63,594 nucleotides of DNA from contig PMUP01000053.1 in the NCBI GenBank assembly GCA_003166865.1, positions 37,150 through 100,743 of the forward strand, written 5' to 3'. Position 1 is the first letter of the stretch. Each line of letters begins with the position of its first letter. The notes under the pieces are model-generated. The model saw only the letters and a list, made by a program, of their open reading frames with translations. It ran no database searches and was not told the DNA's origin. Positions 1 to 8,067 of the stretch are shown here, in pieces. This stretch comes from Bryobacterales bacterium. GTDB taxonomy: Bacteria; Acidobacteriota; Terriglobia; Bryobacterales; Bryobacteraceae. The translations under genes and the position numbers were made by a program.

Positions 1-572
1 TCGGCGAGCTTCTTGGACATGATGGAAGTCGCGATCAGCGGGATGGACTCCACCGTGGCCGTGGCATCGCGCAGCGCGTACAGCTTGCCGTCGACGGGCG
101 CGACCTCGGCGGTCTGTCCGATGAAAGCTAAGCCGTGCTTGGCGAGTTGTTCCTTGAACTCGTCAATCGTGAGATCGGTGCGGAAGCCGGGGATGGCCTC
201 CAGCTTGTCGAGCGTTCCGCCCGTGTGGCCGAGTCCCCGGCCCGACATCATCGGAACGACGACGCCCGCGGCCGCCGCCAGCGGAGCCGATATCAGACTG
301 GTTTTGTCTCCCACTCCGCCCGTGGAATGTTTGTCCACTTTGATTCCGGGAATGGAACTCAGGTCAACGGTTTCGCCGGAGCGGACCATGCAGTCCGTGG
401 CCGCGCTGACCTCGCGATCCGTCATTCCCGAATGGAAGACGGCCATGAGGAAGGCGGACATCTGATAATCCGGAATTTCATTCCGGTTGTAGCCTTCCAC
501 AAGCGCGGCAATTTCCTCTGGCGACAGTTCTTCACCATCTCGTTTTCGGTGGATCAAATCGACAGTTCGCAT
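1..572 (-). CDS. deoA: Thymidine/pyrimidine-nucleoside phosphorylase, partial (C-terminus off the window)
   Basis: Pyrimidine salvage enzyme: phosphorolysis of thymidine (or uridine) to base plus deoxyribose-1-phosphate in the cytoplasm. About 190 N-terminal residues are present, running off the left edge. The family signature [12 protein letters not shown], the glycine-rich [14 protein letters not shown] and the typical start [16 protein letters not shown] are all readable. The ATG at 572 follows a GAAGAA purine stretch. It is divergent from the FHA gene at 764. Whether it prefers thymidine or uridine cannot be told from this part. Confidence 0.93.
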   Translation of the reverse strand, partial: MRTVDLIHRKRDGEELSPEEIAALVEGYNRNEIPDYQMSAFLMAVFHSGMTDREVSAATDCMVRSGETVDLSSIPGIKVDKHSTGGVGDKTSLISAPLAAAAGVVVPMMSGRGLGHTGGTLDKLEAIPGFRTDLTIDEFKEQLAKHGLAFIGQTAEVAPVDGKLYALRDATATVESIPLIATSIMSKKLA

Positions 573-763
573 TATGAGTTCTTCAGCGTACCATCTTATG
601 TATTTGAAAGTAAAGGATTGTGTGACCCGGAGTGCGGGGCCTGCCCCGCTTGACTTCCGGTCGATGATGGCGACACGATATAATCCTCCACCAGCGCGGT
701 AATGAATAAAGCATCAAGGTCCGTGTTGTGACCTAAGTTCAGCTCCGAGGAGAAAAGCACGCG

Positions 764-1288
764 ATGGCAAAGTTTTGCGCAAACGGGCACCAAATAGAAG
801 ACTCCTGGGAAGTCTGTCCGTACTGCCAGCGGACGGGGTATCAATCGGCGGGCCCAGCCTTGAAAACGCGCGTGGAGTCGGAAGCTCCGCGCGAGGGTGC
901 CGCTCCGCGCGAAGGCGCCACGCTGCGCGAAGCTGCCGCGCCAGCTGACGGCCGCAGGACCGTGCTGCTGGCCGATAAGCGCAAGCCTCCGGTAGTCGGG
1001 TGGTTCGTGGTTTTGACCGGCGAACAAAAGGGCGAAGACTTCCGCATTCGCGAGGGGCAGAACACCATGGGCTCGGCCCCGGACGCCGATATCGTACTGC
1101 GCGATACGGCGATCTCGGGCAAGCATGCCAGCCTGCGCTACAAAGATGAGAAGTTCACGATCACGGACCTGGACTCGAGCAACGGCACTTTCCTGAACGA
1201 CCGCACCGATCCCATAGCCCGCGAGGAGCTGAAAGACAACGACGTCGTTCGAATCGGTGAAGTGAGCTTGAAGTTCAAGTGCCTCTGA
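764..1288 (+). CDS. FHA-domain protein with N-terminal zinc-ribbon-like motif
   Basis: A 174-residue cytoplasmic protein. The N-terminus has Cys and His residues arranged as a small ribbon (FCANGH, then VCPYC). A linker (about 45-65) contains degenerate repeats of APREGA type. The C-terminal half (about 90-174) is a forkhead-associated domain with GSAPDADIVL, ISGKHASLRY and DLDSSNGTFLND, which are the phosphothreonine-binding signatures. It probably reads Ser/Thr kinase signals, and this genome segment has several such kinases. A strong GAGGAG ribosome site lies at 747-752. Its 3' end overlaps the convergent flavoprotein gene by 14 bp. Its partner is unknown. Confidence 0.88.
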   Translation: MAKFCANGHQIEDSWEVCPYCQRTGYQSAGPALKTRVESEAPREGAAPREGATLREAAAPADGRRTVLLADKRKPPVVGWFVVLTGEQKGEDFRIREGQNTMGSAPDADIVLRDTAISGKHASLRYKDEKFTITDLDSSNGTFLNDRTDPIAREELKDNDVVRIGEVSLKFKCL

Positions 1289-1931
1289 GGTGCGGGGCAG
1301 TGGTGCCGGGCAACGCGCGGTCGTCCGGCATGGGTTCGCCGAACGTTTGAATCACCGGAACCAAGCCTCCCCAAATGGGCAGCGCGTAGTCTTCTTCATC
1401 GTCGATGGGCGGGCCGGTCCGCACCTTCGCCGAGACCTCATCGAGCTGCAGCGCCAGGACGCTGGTCGCCTTCAGCTCTTGCTCGGTCGGCTGCTTGGCT
1501 TGTTCCCAACGGCCGGCGATGACGTGATTGGTGAAGCACCGCAGCGCTTCTCGCTTCTTTTCGAGATCGGTCACCTCGCGCGCCTTACCCAGCACGACCA
1601 CCGAGCGGTAGTTGATGGATGTGTGAAACGCCGAGCGCGCCACAACCAACGCATCGATCAATGTGACCGTGAGGCACATGTCCAAGTCTCGATTGGCCAC
1701 GCCCATCACGCGGCTGGCGGGCGCTCCGTGAATGTAGATCTGCTCTCCCGAACGCGCATACGCGGTGGGGATGACGAACGGTTGCCCATCGATCACGAAT
1801 CCGATATGGCACAAAAAGCCTTCGTCCAGGATGGCGTGCACCTGCGCCTTGTCGTACACGCCGCGCATGGATCGGATCCGCGTCTGGGTTCGTGCGGTGG
1901 GTGAGTAGGACGGGGTAGAGTTTTCCATCAT
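1275..1931 (-). CDS. Pyridoxamine 5'-phosphate oxidase-like (NimA-type) flavoprotein
   Basis: A 218-residue split-barrel FMN-binding protein of the class often annotated nitroimidazole-resistance or pyridoxamine-5'-phosphate-oxidase related. Typical stretches are GFLCHIGFVIDGQPFVIPT, IYIHGAPASR and SINYRSVVVLGKA. The start ATGATG overlaps the TGA of the upstream phosphatase gene (4-bp ATGA overlap), so translation is probably coupled. It is the last gene of a minus-strand operon beginning near 4664. The substrate is unknown; oxidoreductase or heme-handling roles are possible for this fold. Confidence 0.87.
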   Translation of the reverse strand: MMENSTPSYSPTARTQTRIRSMRGVYDKAQVHAILDEGFLCHIGFVIDGQPFVIPTAYARSGEQIYIHGAPASRVMGVANRDLDMCLTVTLIDALVVARSAFHTSINYRSVVVLGKAREVTDLEKKREALRCFTNHVIAGRWEQAKQPTEQELKATSVLALQLDEVSAKVRTGPPIDDEEDYALPIWGGLVPVIQTFGEPMPDDRALPGTTAPHLRGT

Positions 1932-2740
1932 TTAATAACCGGCATCTCGTAGCGGTATTCCCGGCGAAACACTTCGCCAAAGATCTCGAGCATGGAGTCG
2001 TGAATCAAACCATTATCGGCCAAAAGATGCGGGCCGCGCAGGCTTGCCGGTGCGCCGTGCATATCGGAACACTTTCCGCCTGCTTCGGTAATCAGCAAAA
2101 TTCCGGCGGCCATGTCCCAGGGATTCAGGCCAAATTCCCAGAACGCGTCCAAGCGGCCACAAGCTACGTAAGCGAGGTCGAGAGCAGCGGCTCCAGCACG
2201 CCGCACGCCATGCGTGATCATCGCCAGCTGATAGTAGAAATGCACATTCACGTTCTGGTGCCGCTTGCGGCTGGGGAACCCGGTGGCGACCAGCGCGTCA
2301 TCCACCTGGCGCACATTGGAGACGTGAATGGGCCGATCATTCAACCAAGCGCCCGATCCGCGCTCGCAAGCAAACATCTCGTTGCGCTCGGGATCGAAAA
2401 TCACTCCAGCGATGATCTCTCCGGCCTTTTCGAGCGCCAGCGTGACGTTGTACATGGGGAAGCCGTGCGCGAAATTCGTGGTGCCGTCTAATGGATCGAC
2501 GTACCAGCAGTACTCCGGCGATTCGCCGGCATGCCCGCCGCTCTCTTCAGCGACGATGGAATGGGTTGGGAAATGCGCATGCAATCGTTCAATGACGAGC
2601 TTTTCGGAGGCGCGATCGGCCTCGGTCACCAGATCGAACTCGCCCTTCAGCTCAAAGCCGATGTGGCGCTCGAAGAAGCCATGCAGCAGAGCTCCGGCTT
2701 CGCGGGCGATCTCCGCGCTGATCTCGAGATAGGAAGGCAA
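1928..2740 (-). CDS. suhB: Inositol monophosphatase family protein (SuhB-like)
   Basis: A 270-residue metal-dependent phosphatase. The metal and substrate motifs are in order: ATP/EE region VAEESGG near residue 65, WYVDPLDGTTNFAHGFP near 80-96, and NPWDMAAGILLITEAGG near 205-221. It is predicted to hydrolyse inositol monophosphate or a related sugar phosphate. SuhB homologues also affect RNA processing, which is notable beside an Hfq-like gene only 4 bp upstream. The downstream flavoprotein overlaps its stop codon. Confidence 0.93.
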   Translation of the reverse strand: MPSYLEISAEIAREAGALLHGFFERHIGFELKGEFDLVTEADRASEKLVIERLHAHFPTHSIVAEESGGHAGESPEYCWYVDPLDGTTNFAHGFPMYNVTLALEKAGEIIAGVIFDPERNEMFACERGSGAWLNDRPIHVSNVRQVDDALVATGFPSRKRHQNVNVHFYYQLAMITHGVRRAGAAALDLAYVACGRLDAFWEFGLNPWDMAAGILLITEAGGKCSDMHGAPASLRGPHLLADNGLIHDSMLEIFGEVFRREYRYEMPVIK

Positions 2741-2744
2741 GACG

Positions 2745-3017
2745 TCAGGCTTCCGGCTCTTCGTACAGATACTTGATATCGTGCTTGTACAAAAAGAGGT
2801 TGGGAGAGCCTTCCCGGGTCACACGGATAAAGTGAACGTCGTAGAACTCGATCACGCCCACCACCTCTTCATTGCTGCTGAGCCGGATCCGCACCGGAAT
2901 TGCTTTTTCGATCAGGTAACGAAGGTACTTCACTTCTTCGAAAGTCTGCTCCGGGGCTTTCGTTTTGGCTTTCACGGCTTCCTCCACCTCAGTGCCCCAG
3001 GCCCGATCTGGACTCAT
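2745..3017 (-). CDS. Hfq/Sm-like RNA-binding protein
   Basis: A small protein of 90 residues from the preferred ATG at 3017, which has GGGGA 6 nt upstream; in-frame ATGs at 3029 and 3038 are alternatives. The C-terminal half reads like an Sm fold. PVRIRLSSNEEVVGVIEFYD corresponds to the Sm1 segment (variable loop, then conserved G and D), and LFLYKHDIKYLYE corresponds to Hfq Sm2 with its YKHxI signature. It has an N-terminal extension of about 40 residues not seen in classical Hfq. It lies inside an operon, overlapping the end of the VWFA gene and 4 bp before suhB. An sRNA chaperone role is inferred. Confidence 0.72.
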   Translation of the reverse strand: MSPDRAWGTEVEEAVKAKTKAPEQTFEEVKYLRYLIEKAIPVRIRLSSNEEVVGVIEFYDVHFIRVTREGSPNLFLYKHDIKYLYEEPEA

Positions 3018-3927
3018 TGGATTCCCCATAATAGCCACTGCGTGTGGTGACGCGCAAACCCCGATTGGCCGAAGTGCTCTGCACGTTGACCTTCAACGTG
3101 TGAAAGCGCTCCTTGGTGGGCGGGACGTCCTTGGGATAGAAGGCAATCAGATACTGGGTCCTGAGTTCACGCAGGATGTCATCGAAGGCCCGATCGAGCT
3201 GCGCGCCAAGATTCGGCGTGAATACGTGGCCGCCCGTGCCCGCGGCGAGCGTGGTCAGCGCATTTTCGCCGCCGACATTGCGGCCGGCGTCGTTGGTGAT
3301 TGGGACCACTAGCACCGGATAGAGTATCGCGTCGGCCAACTGCGCCGCCTCGAGGGCCTGGTGAAAATCTTTGATACTGGTGGTGTCGCCGCCATCGGTC
3401 ACCAGCACCATGACGTGCCTGCCGCTGCGGTATTCCAGTTCGCGCGAGGCCAGGAAGAGCGCATCGTAGACCGACGTGCCGCCCTCGGACTTCAGCAGCT
3501 TCAGCATTCGATCCACGCGCGCAAAACGCCGCGTGTAACTGGTGAGCAGCCTGACATCCTCGTTGAAACTGTAGAGCGCCACGGTGTCGTCAGGGTTGCC
3601 CTCGTCCAGCAGGACCTTGAGAAACCGGCTCACCGAATCCAGTTCGTATCGCAATTCGATGCCGGTGGAAGCGCTGGTGTCCACCAGCATCGCGACCGAC
3701 AGAGGTTGCTCGGTTTCGCGATCGAACACCGCGATGTCCTGCTGTACGCCGTTGTCATAGACCGTGAAGTCGCCTTTGTTTAGGGAGCCAATGAGTTGGC
3801 CCGCGGCGTCTTTGACAGTCACCAGCATACGGACCAAGCGCACGTTGACTTTGATGACGGGGTCCTGTGCCGTCGCGGGCGCGGACAAGCATGCTGCCAG
3901 GAAACAACAGAAAGAGGCGCGGATCAC
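2989..3927 (-). CDS. Secreted VWFA-domain protein, acidobacterial type
   Basis: About 312 residues with a signal peptide (CCFLAACLSAPATAQ). The von Willebrand A domain has a MIDAS start AMLVDTSAST near residue 85-95, later VYDALFLASRE and LVTDGGDTTS. The C-terminus ends in the beta strands typical of the acidobacterial VWFA-related family (VKVNVRLVRMLVTV at the front, LRVTTRSGYYG at the end). The GTG at 3927 overlaps the TGA of the MoaD-MoaE gene as GTGA and gives a compact signal peptide, so it is preferred over the ATG at 3951. Probably periplasmic or surface adhesion; ligand unknown. Confidence 0.88.
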   Translation of the reverse strand: MIRASFCCFLAACLSAPATAQDPVIKVNVRLVRMLVTVKDAAGQLIGSLNKGDFTVYDNGVQQDIAVFDRETEQPLSVAMLVDTSASTGIELRYELDSVSRFLKVLLDEGNPDDTVALYSFNEDVRLLTSYTRRFARVDRMLKLLKSEGGTSVYDALFLASRELEYRSGRHVMVLVTDGGDTTSIKDFHQALEAAQLADAILYPVLVVPITNDAGRNVGGENALTTLAAGTGGHVFTPNLGAQLDRAFDDILRELRTQYLIAFYPKDVPPTKERFHTLKVNVQSTSANRGLRVTTRSGYYGESNESRSGLGH

Positions 3928-4664
3928 TTTTTCAGGACGGACTCGTCCCATTCCCCTTCAACCCAGACCTCCCCATCCGCGAAATGTTCTTTCTTCCAGA
4001 TGGGAACGACGCGCTTCAACCGGTTGATTCCTTCCAGCGCCGCCTCAAATGCGGGCTTGCGATGCGGCGCGGTAACCATCACCGCAACGCTGGCCTCGCC
4101 GATCTGGAGGCGTCCCAGGCGATGCACCATCGCGATGCGGCCGATGGCATGTGCGACCAGGATCTCGCGCCCGATTTCGGCCATCATCTTCACGGCCATC
4201 GGCTCGTAGCATTCGTAATCTAGGAACTTGGTGGCGCGGCCTTTGGTGTTGTTTCTCACCACGCCTTCAAAATCCACCACCGCCCCGTCCTCGCCGCGCA
4301 GCAATTGGCGAGCCAGGCTCCGGGTGTCGATGGTCTCGCGCGTCAGCCCAAAGAAGCATCCGGTATCGGCATCGTGGATCTCGTGCGTGTAGCGGCCAGG
4401 GCATTTTCCGGCCCCGCCACTCACCGGCGGCAGGAAAGCAATTTCGTCGCCTTCGCGGACCGCCGCGGAGCGGTCGCAGAACTCGTGGTTGCATGCCAGC
4501 ACGATGCTCGATTCCAGCTCAGTCAGGCGCGGAAAATCGCGCGCGTAATGCGTGAACACGGACTCGACACACGCGCCGTGGGCCACTTCGATGTGTTCTT
4601 CTGAACGGCCGACAACGTCCTTCAACATACCGAAAAACAGCACCTTCACGCGCACGATTGTCAT
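3924..4664 (-). CDS. MoaD-MoaE fusion, molybdopterin synthase
   Basis: A 246-residue single chain holding both subunits of molybdopterin synthase, which adds two sulfurs to cyclic pyranopterin monophosphate in Mo-cofactor synthesis. Residues 1-84 are MoaD-like (ubiquitin fold, VKVLFFGMLKDVVG to AFLPPVSGG). Residues about 95-246 are MoaE-like (VVDFEGVVRNNTKG, YECYEPMAVKMM, RLGRLQIGEASV, PIWKKEHFADGEVWVEG). The Gly-Gly that must form a thiocarboxylate is internal (SGGAGK), as in the mycobacterial fusion MoaX, so cleavage after it would be expected. First gene of the minus-strand operon. Confidence 0.9.
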   Translation of the reverse strand: MTIVRVKVLFFGMLKDVVGRSEEHIEVAHGACVESVFTHYARDFPRLTELESSIVLACNHEFCDRSAAVREGDEIAFLPPVSGGAGKCPGRYTHEIHDADTGCFFGLTRETIDTRSLARQLLRGEDGAVVDFEGVVRNNTKGRATKFLDYECYEPMAVKMMAEIGREILVAHAIGRIAMVHRLGRLQIGEASVAVMVTAPHRKPAFEAALEGINRLKRVVPIWKKEHFADGEVWVEGEWDESVLKK

Positions 4665-4726
4665 AGTAACAGACGGTTGCGGCGCGTTCGGGTTTCAACA
4701 CTTCAGACGCGTGCTACAATCCGCGC

Positions 4727-6133
4727 ATGGCACGTCTTGCCGTGGTCTTTCTAGCCGCCATGGGCCTCTTATCCGGCATAGGAATTTCAGCGGCGGTCAT
4801 GCCGCCCGACGCCGACCGTCAGCTCGCCCGGGAAATTTACAAGGAAATGGTCGAGATCCGGTCCGGTTACACCACCGGCTCCACCACTCCAGTGGCCGAG
4901 GCTGTGGCTGCGCGGTTGCGCGTTGCGGGCTTTCCCGATGCGGATATTTTTGTCAGCGGAGCCAGCCCGAAGAAGGCGAATCTGGTGGTTCGCTATCACG
5001 GATCGGGCGCCCGCCGGCCCATCCTGCTGCTCGCGCATACCGACGTCGTGGAGGCGAACCGCGAGGATTGGACCACCGATCCGTTTCAGTTCATCGAAAA
5101 GGACGGCTACTTTTACGGCCGCGGCACTGCCGACGACAAAGCGCAAGCGGCGGTATGGATCGCGAATCTGATTCGCTATAAACGCGAAGGATACAAACCG
5201 GCGCGAGACATCATCGTTGCGCTGACGGCGGACGAAGAGGGCGGCGGCGCATACAATGGCATCACCTGGCTGCTCAAGAACAAGCGTGAGTTGATCGAGG
5301 CCGACCTCGCTCTGAATGAGGGTGGCGGCGGCATGATGGTGGGCGACAAGAAGATCGCGAACAACATTCAAGTGAGCGAGAAATCGTACGCCGATTTCAA
5401 GTTCGAGGTCCGCAACAAAGGCGGGCATAGCTCGGTGCCAGTGCCCGACAACGCCATTTATCATCTGGCAACCGCGCTCGAGAGGCTCTCCCGCTACAAC
5501 TTCCCGCTGAAGACGGATGAAGTGACGCGCGCGTATTTCCGGGAGATGGCAAAGGTGGAGGAAGGGACGTTTCGAGAGGATCTAGCGAAGATCGCCGACG
5601 GATCCGGAGACGTTGCGAGGGAAGCGATGCAGCGCGTTGTCTCCGCCTCACCGCGCTGGAATTCGATGTTGCGAACCACCTGCGTGGCCACCGAGCTGGC
5701 CGGTGGGCATGCACTCAACGCGCTGCCACAACTCGCCACGGCGAACGTGAATTGCCGCATTTTTCCGGGTGATTCCATTGAGAGCGTGCAGAAGGCTTTG
5801 CGGCAGGTGGTGGCCGACGACCAGGTCGCAGTGCGCGTGCAGGGCGACGTCGACGTGGGGCCGGCGTCTCCGATGCGGCCGGATGTCCTGAAAACCGTCG
5901 CGCGTTGGAGCGACACGCTGTGGCCCGGCGTCCTGACGATTCCCGTGATGAGCACGGGCGCGACAGATGGACGGTATCTTCGCATCGCGGGCATTCCCAC
6001 CTACGGAGTTTCGGGCTTCTTCGGTGATCGGGACGACGTGCGCGCGCATGGCCGCGACGAGCGCATGAACGTGAATTCGTTTTATGAAGGCCAGAATTTC
6101 CTGTACGAAGTGGTGAAGGAACTTTCGAATTGA
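4727..6133 (+). CDS. Secreted M20-family zinc peptidase
   Basis: A 468-residue protein with a signal peptide (LAVVFLAAMGLLSGIGISAA). Metal-site motifs of the M20/ArgE/CPG2 family are present: LLLAHTDVVEA near residue 105 (HxD), YGRGTADDKA near 130, ADEEGGG near 170 (Glu pair) and a C-terminal H in DVRAHGRDERM. The dimerisation lid begins near KGGHSSVPVPDNAIY. It is predicted to remove C-terminal residues or hydrolyse dipeptides in the periplasm. It is monocistronic and divergent from the MoaD-MoaE operon. Confidence 0.92.
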   Translation: MARLAVVFLAAMGLLSGIGISAAVMPPDADRQLAREIYKEMVEIRSGYTTGSTTPVAEAVAARLRVAGFPDADIFVSGASPKKANLVVRYHGSGARRPILLLAHTDVVEANREDWTTDPFQFIEKDGYFYGRGTADDKAQAAVWIANLIRYKREGYKPARDIIVALTADEEGGGAYNGITWLLKNKRELIEADLALNEGGGGMMVGDKKIANNIQVSEKSYADFKFEVRNKGGHSSVPVPDNAIYHLATALERLSRYNFPLKTDEVTRAYFREMAKVEEGTFREDLAKIADGSGDVAREAMQRVVSASPRWNSMLRTTCVATELAGGHALNALPQLATANVNCRIFPGDSIESVQKALRQVVADDQVAVRVQGDVDVGPASPMRPDVLKTVARWSDTLWPGVLTIPVMSTGATDGRYLRIAGIPTYGVSGFFGDRDDVRAHGRDERMNVNSFYEGQNFLYEVVKELSN

Positions 6134-6163
6134 CTGCCTCCGGCGCTTATTCCATGACGCCCG

Positions 6164-6517
6164 CTATTGCAAGTTGCTGTGTAAGCGCTCGTCTAACGGA
6201 CCTCCCAGCATCGGTTGTAGCTTCTCTCGAAACTGTTTGGTGTGATCGGCCTCCAGATGGGCATCGAAAGCCGCTTGGTTTTCCCAGACGCTGACGATCG
6301 TGAAATGGTTCTTCCGCCCCGGCTCCTGGAGGAGCTCGAAGCGTACGACACCTTTTTCCTTGCGGCTGTCGGAGGCGAATTTCGACAGTAGTGGGGTGCC
6401 ATCCACGATGTAGTTGGGCGTAAGGTCCACGTGCGTGACGACGTACAACTTCGTGTCTTGCGCGGCGCCGAATTGCGCCACCAGCAGAATGATCAGACTT
6501 GCGAGTGCGAGTTTCAT
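6164..6517 (-). CDS. Secreted antibiotic-biosynthesis-monooxygenase (ABM) domain protein
   Basis: A 117-residue protein starting at the ATG at 6517, chosen because a signal peptide (LALASLIILLVAQFGAAQ) follows at once; a longer frame exists upstream but overlaps the divergent gene. The mature part has the ABM ferredoxin-like pattern: YVVTHVDLTP, GVVRFELLQEPGRKNHFTIV and VWENQAAFDAHLEADH. Such small dimeric proteins are cofactorless monooxygenases or bind small quinone-like molecules. Only 22 bp separate its start from the divergent operon at 6540. Confidence 0.83.
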   Translation of the reverse strand: MKLALASLIILLVAQFGAAQDTKLYVVTHVDLTPNYIVDGTPLLSKFASDSRKEKGVVRFELLQEPGRKNHFTIVSVWENQAAFDAHLEADHTKQFREKLQPMLGGPLDERLHSNLQ

Positions 6518-6539
6518 AGCTTCTGATAGTCTACTCTCG

Positions 6540-8066
6540 ATGGACGTCCGTGCATCTGTGGTCCGCCTGGAAGCCGCTAAGCGCGCGTTTGGCACGAAGG
6601 AGCATGCGGCGCTTCCGCGTTTACTGCGACAACTGGGCAGAGCGCGTTTCCCGGACGCCGGCTCGTTAATTCGCCTCCACGAAGCGCTGCTGTTTTTTCG
6701 CGCGTATCCGCCGAATTCCGAAGTGCTTCGGATCGCGGACGAGCTGCTTCAGCTGGTGCCGAAGAAAATCGCGCAACTGCGCCGGGCGGACGCGGATCTC
6801 ACGCCGCTGGAAGAACCCGATGTCTCCGGAATCGCTGGGACGGCGTTTTCAGCGCTATTCACGTCTGAAATCACCCGCTGGCTGGCCGAGAATCATCCCA
6901 GGGCCGTCGAGATCGATTGGGACGGCTATGATGCCGCGCTGCTTGGTCCCTTGCTGCGCCGCTTGCATCCATTTGCCGACGAAGACTTGCTGGTGGAAGC
7001 AAACATTCCTTATATGGATTGGTTTCGGGCGGCGAAACGCGGAGCGGGCTCGGATTTGCGCTGGCTGCTGTCTCAAATCGACAACGCAGAGCTGTTCGCG
7101 CAGGCCAAGCTGTTCGTTCGCTGGAGTCTGGGTGAGGGGCCCAGCACACGAACGAATGGACGGTTACCGTGGGGCCGCAAGCCGTTCTTCCATGATGCCG
7201 CGCTGATCCGCCGCGCCGATGTGTCGCTCGCCACGGAGCTTCAATCGCCCAGGCTTCCGATCGAGAAGCTGACTCGCACCGACGGCGAGAGAATCCTCGA
7301 CTTCGCGCGCGAGACTTCCGCCATGCGGTATCGCGAGCTGCACGGGTTCACCTTCGGCGACCCGGCTCACGTGGTTCGCGCCGGCTTCGGCCGCGGCGTC
7401 GAGGTGTACGTCTTCGGAGTTCCGCGCGAGCATCGTCTGCCCTTGCGCGCCTATCATGCCGGCATATTCTTCAAGAACGCGGTCCCCATCGGCTATATCG
7501 AATGCCTGACGCTGTTCGAACACATGGAAGTCGGTTTCAACCTCTATTACACGTTTCGCGAGGGCGAGACCGCGTGGCTTTACGCGCGGCTGTTACGCTT
7601 GTTTCACCAGTTGCTGGGCGCGACGTGTTTCGCCGTCGATCCGTATCAAATTGGCCATCACAACGACGAGGCCATTGAGTCCGGTGCGTTCTGGTTTTAT
7701 CGCAAGCTTGGGTTTCGCCCGGCGAATCCGAAAGTGGCCCGGCTGCTGGAAGCCGAGGAGGTCAAGCTCCGCGCGGATCCGAATCATCGCACCCCAGCGC
7801 GCACGCTCGAGCGCCTGGCCGAAGGCTGGATGATCTACGAGGTTCCCGGTTCCGGCATCTCGCCGGGCATCTCACCGAACCCAGGCGATTGGGATCGCTT
7901 CGAAACACGCCGCGCGGCGATGGCGCTGCGGCAATCGCCATTTCCGCCGGAGATTCAGCGTGCGAAAAATGCACCAGAGGAAGCCACCTACGTTCGCGCT
8001 CTCCAAAGCGATTCGGCGTTGCGCCGGCGCATTCTCAAGATAGGATCGGTGATGGCTCTGCGCTAG
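6540..8066 (+). CDS. Unknown protein with C-terminal GNAT-like region (first gene of a three-gene operon)
   Basis: A 508-residue protein from the ATG at 6540; a longer in-frame start at 6414 would cross the divergent ABM gene. I do not recognise the N-terminal 240 residues, which are helical and Arg-rich. The middle to C-terminal part (about 290-420) contains GIFFKNAVPIGYIECLTLF, EVGFNLYYTFREGE and AFWFYRKLGFRP, and the last matches the end of an acetyltransferase (GNAT) fold. No membrane segment or signal peptide. One base separates it from the metallopeptidase gene, so the two are surely co-transcribed. An acyl-transfer role is inferred. Confidence 0.8.
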   Translation: MDVRASVVRLEAAKRAFGTKEHAALPRLLRQLGRARFPDAGSLIRLHEALLFFRAYPPNSEVLRIADELLQLVPKKIAQLRRADADLTPLEEPDVSGIAGTAFSALFTSEITRWLAENHPRAVEIDWDGYDAALLGPLLRRLHPFADEDLLVEANIPYMDWFRAAKRGAGSDLRWLLSQIDNAELFAQAKLFVRWSLGEGPSTRTNGRLPWGRKPFFHDAALIRRADVSLATELQSPRLPIEKLTRTDGERILDFARETSAMRYRELHGFTFGDPAHVVRAGFGRGVEVYVFGVPREHRLPLRAYHAGIFFKNAVPIGYIECLTLFEHMEVGFNLYYTFREGETAWLYARLLRLFHQLLGATCFAVDPYQIGHHNDEAIESGAFWFYRKLGFRPANPKVARLLEAEEVKLRADPNHRTPARTLERLAEGWMIYEVPGSGISPGISPNPGDWDRFETRRAAMALRQSPFPPEIQRAKNAPEEATYVRALQSDSALRRRILKIGSVMALR

Positions 8067-8067
8067 G

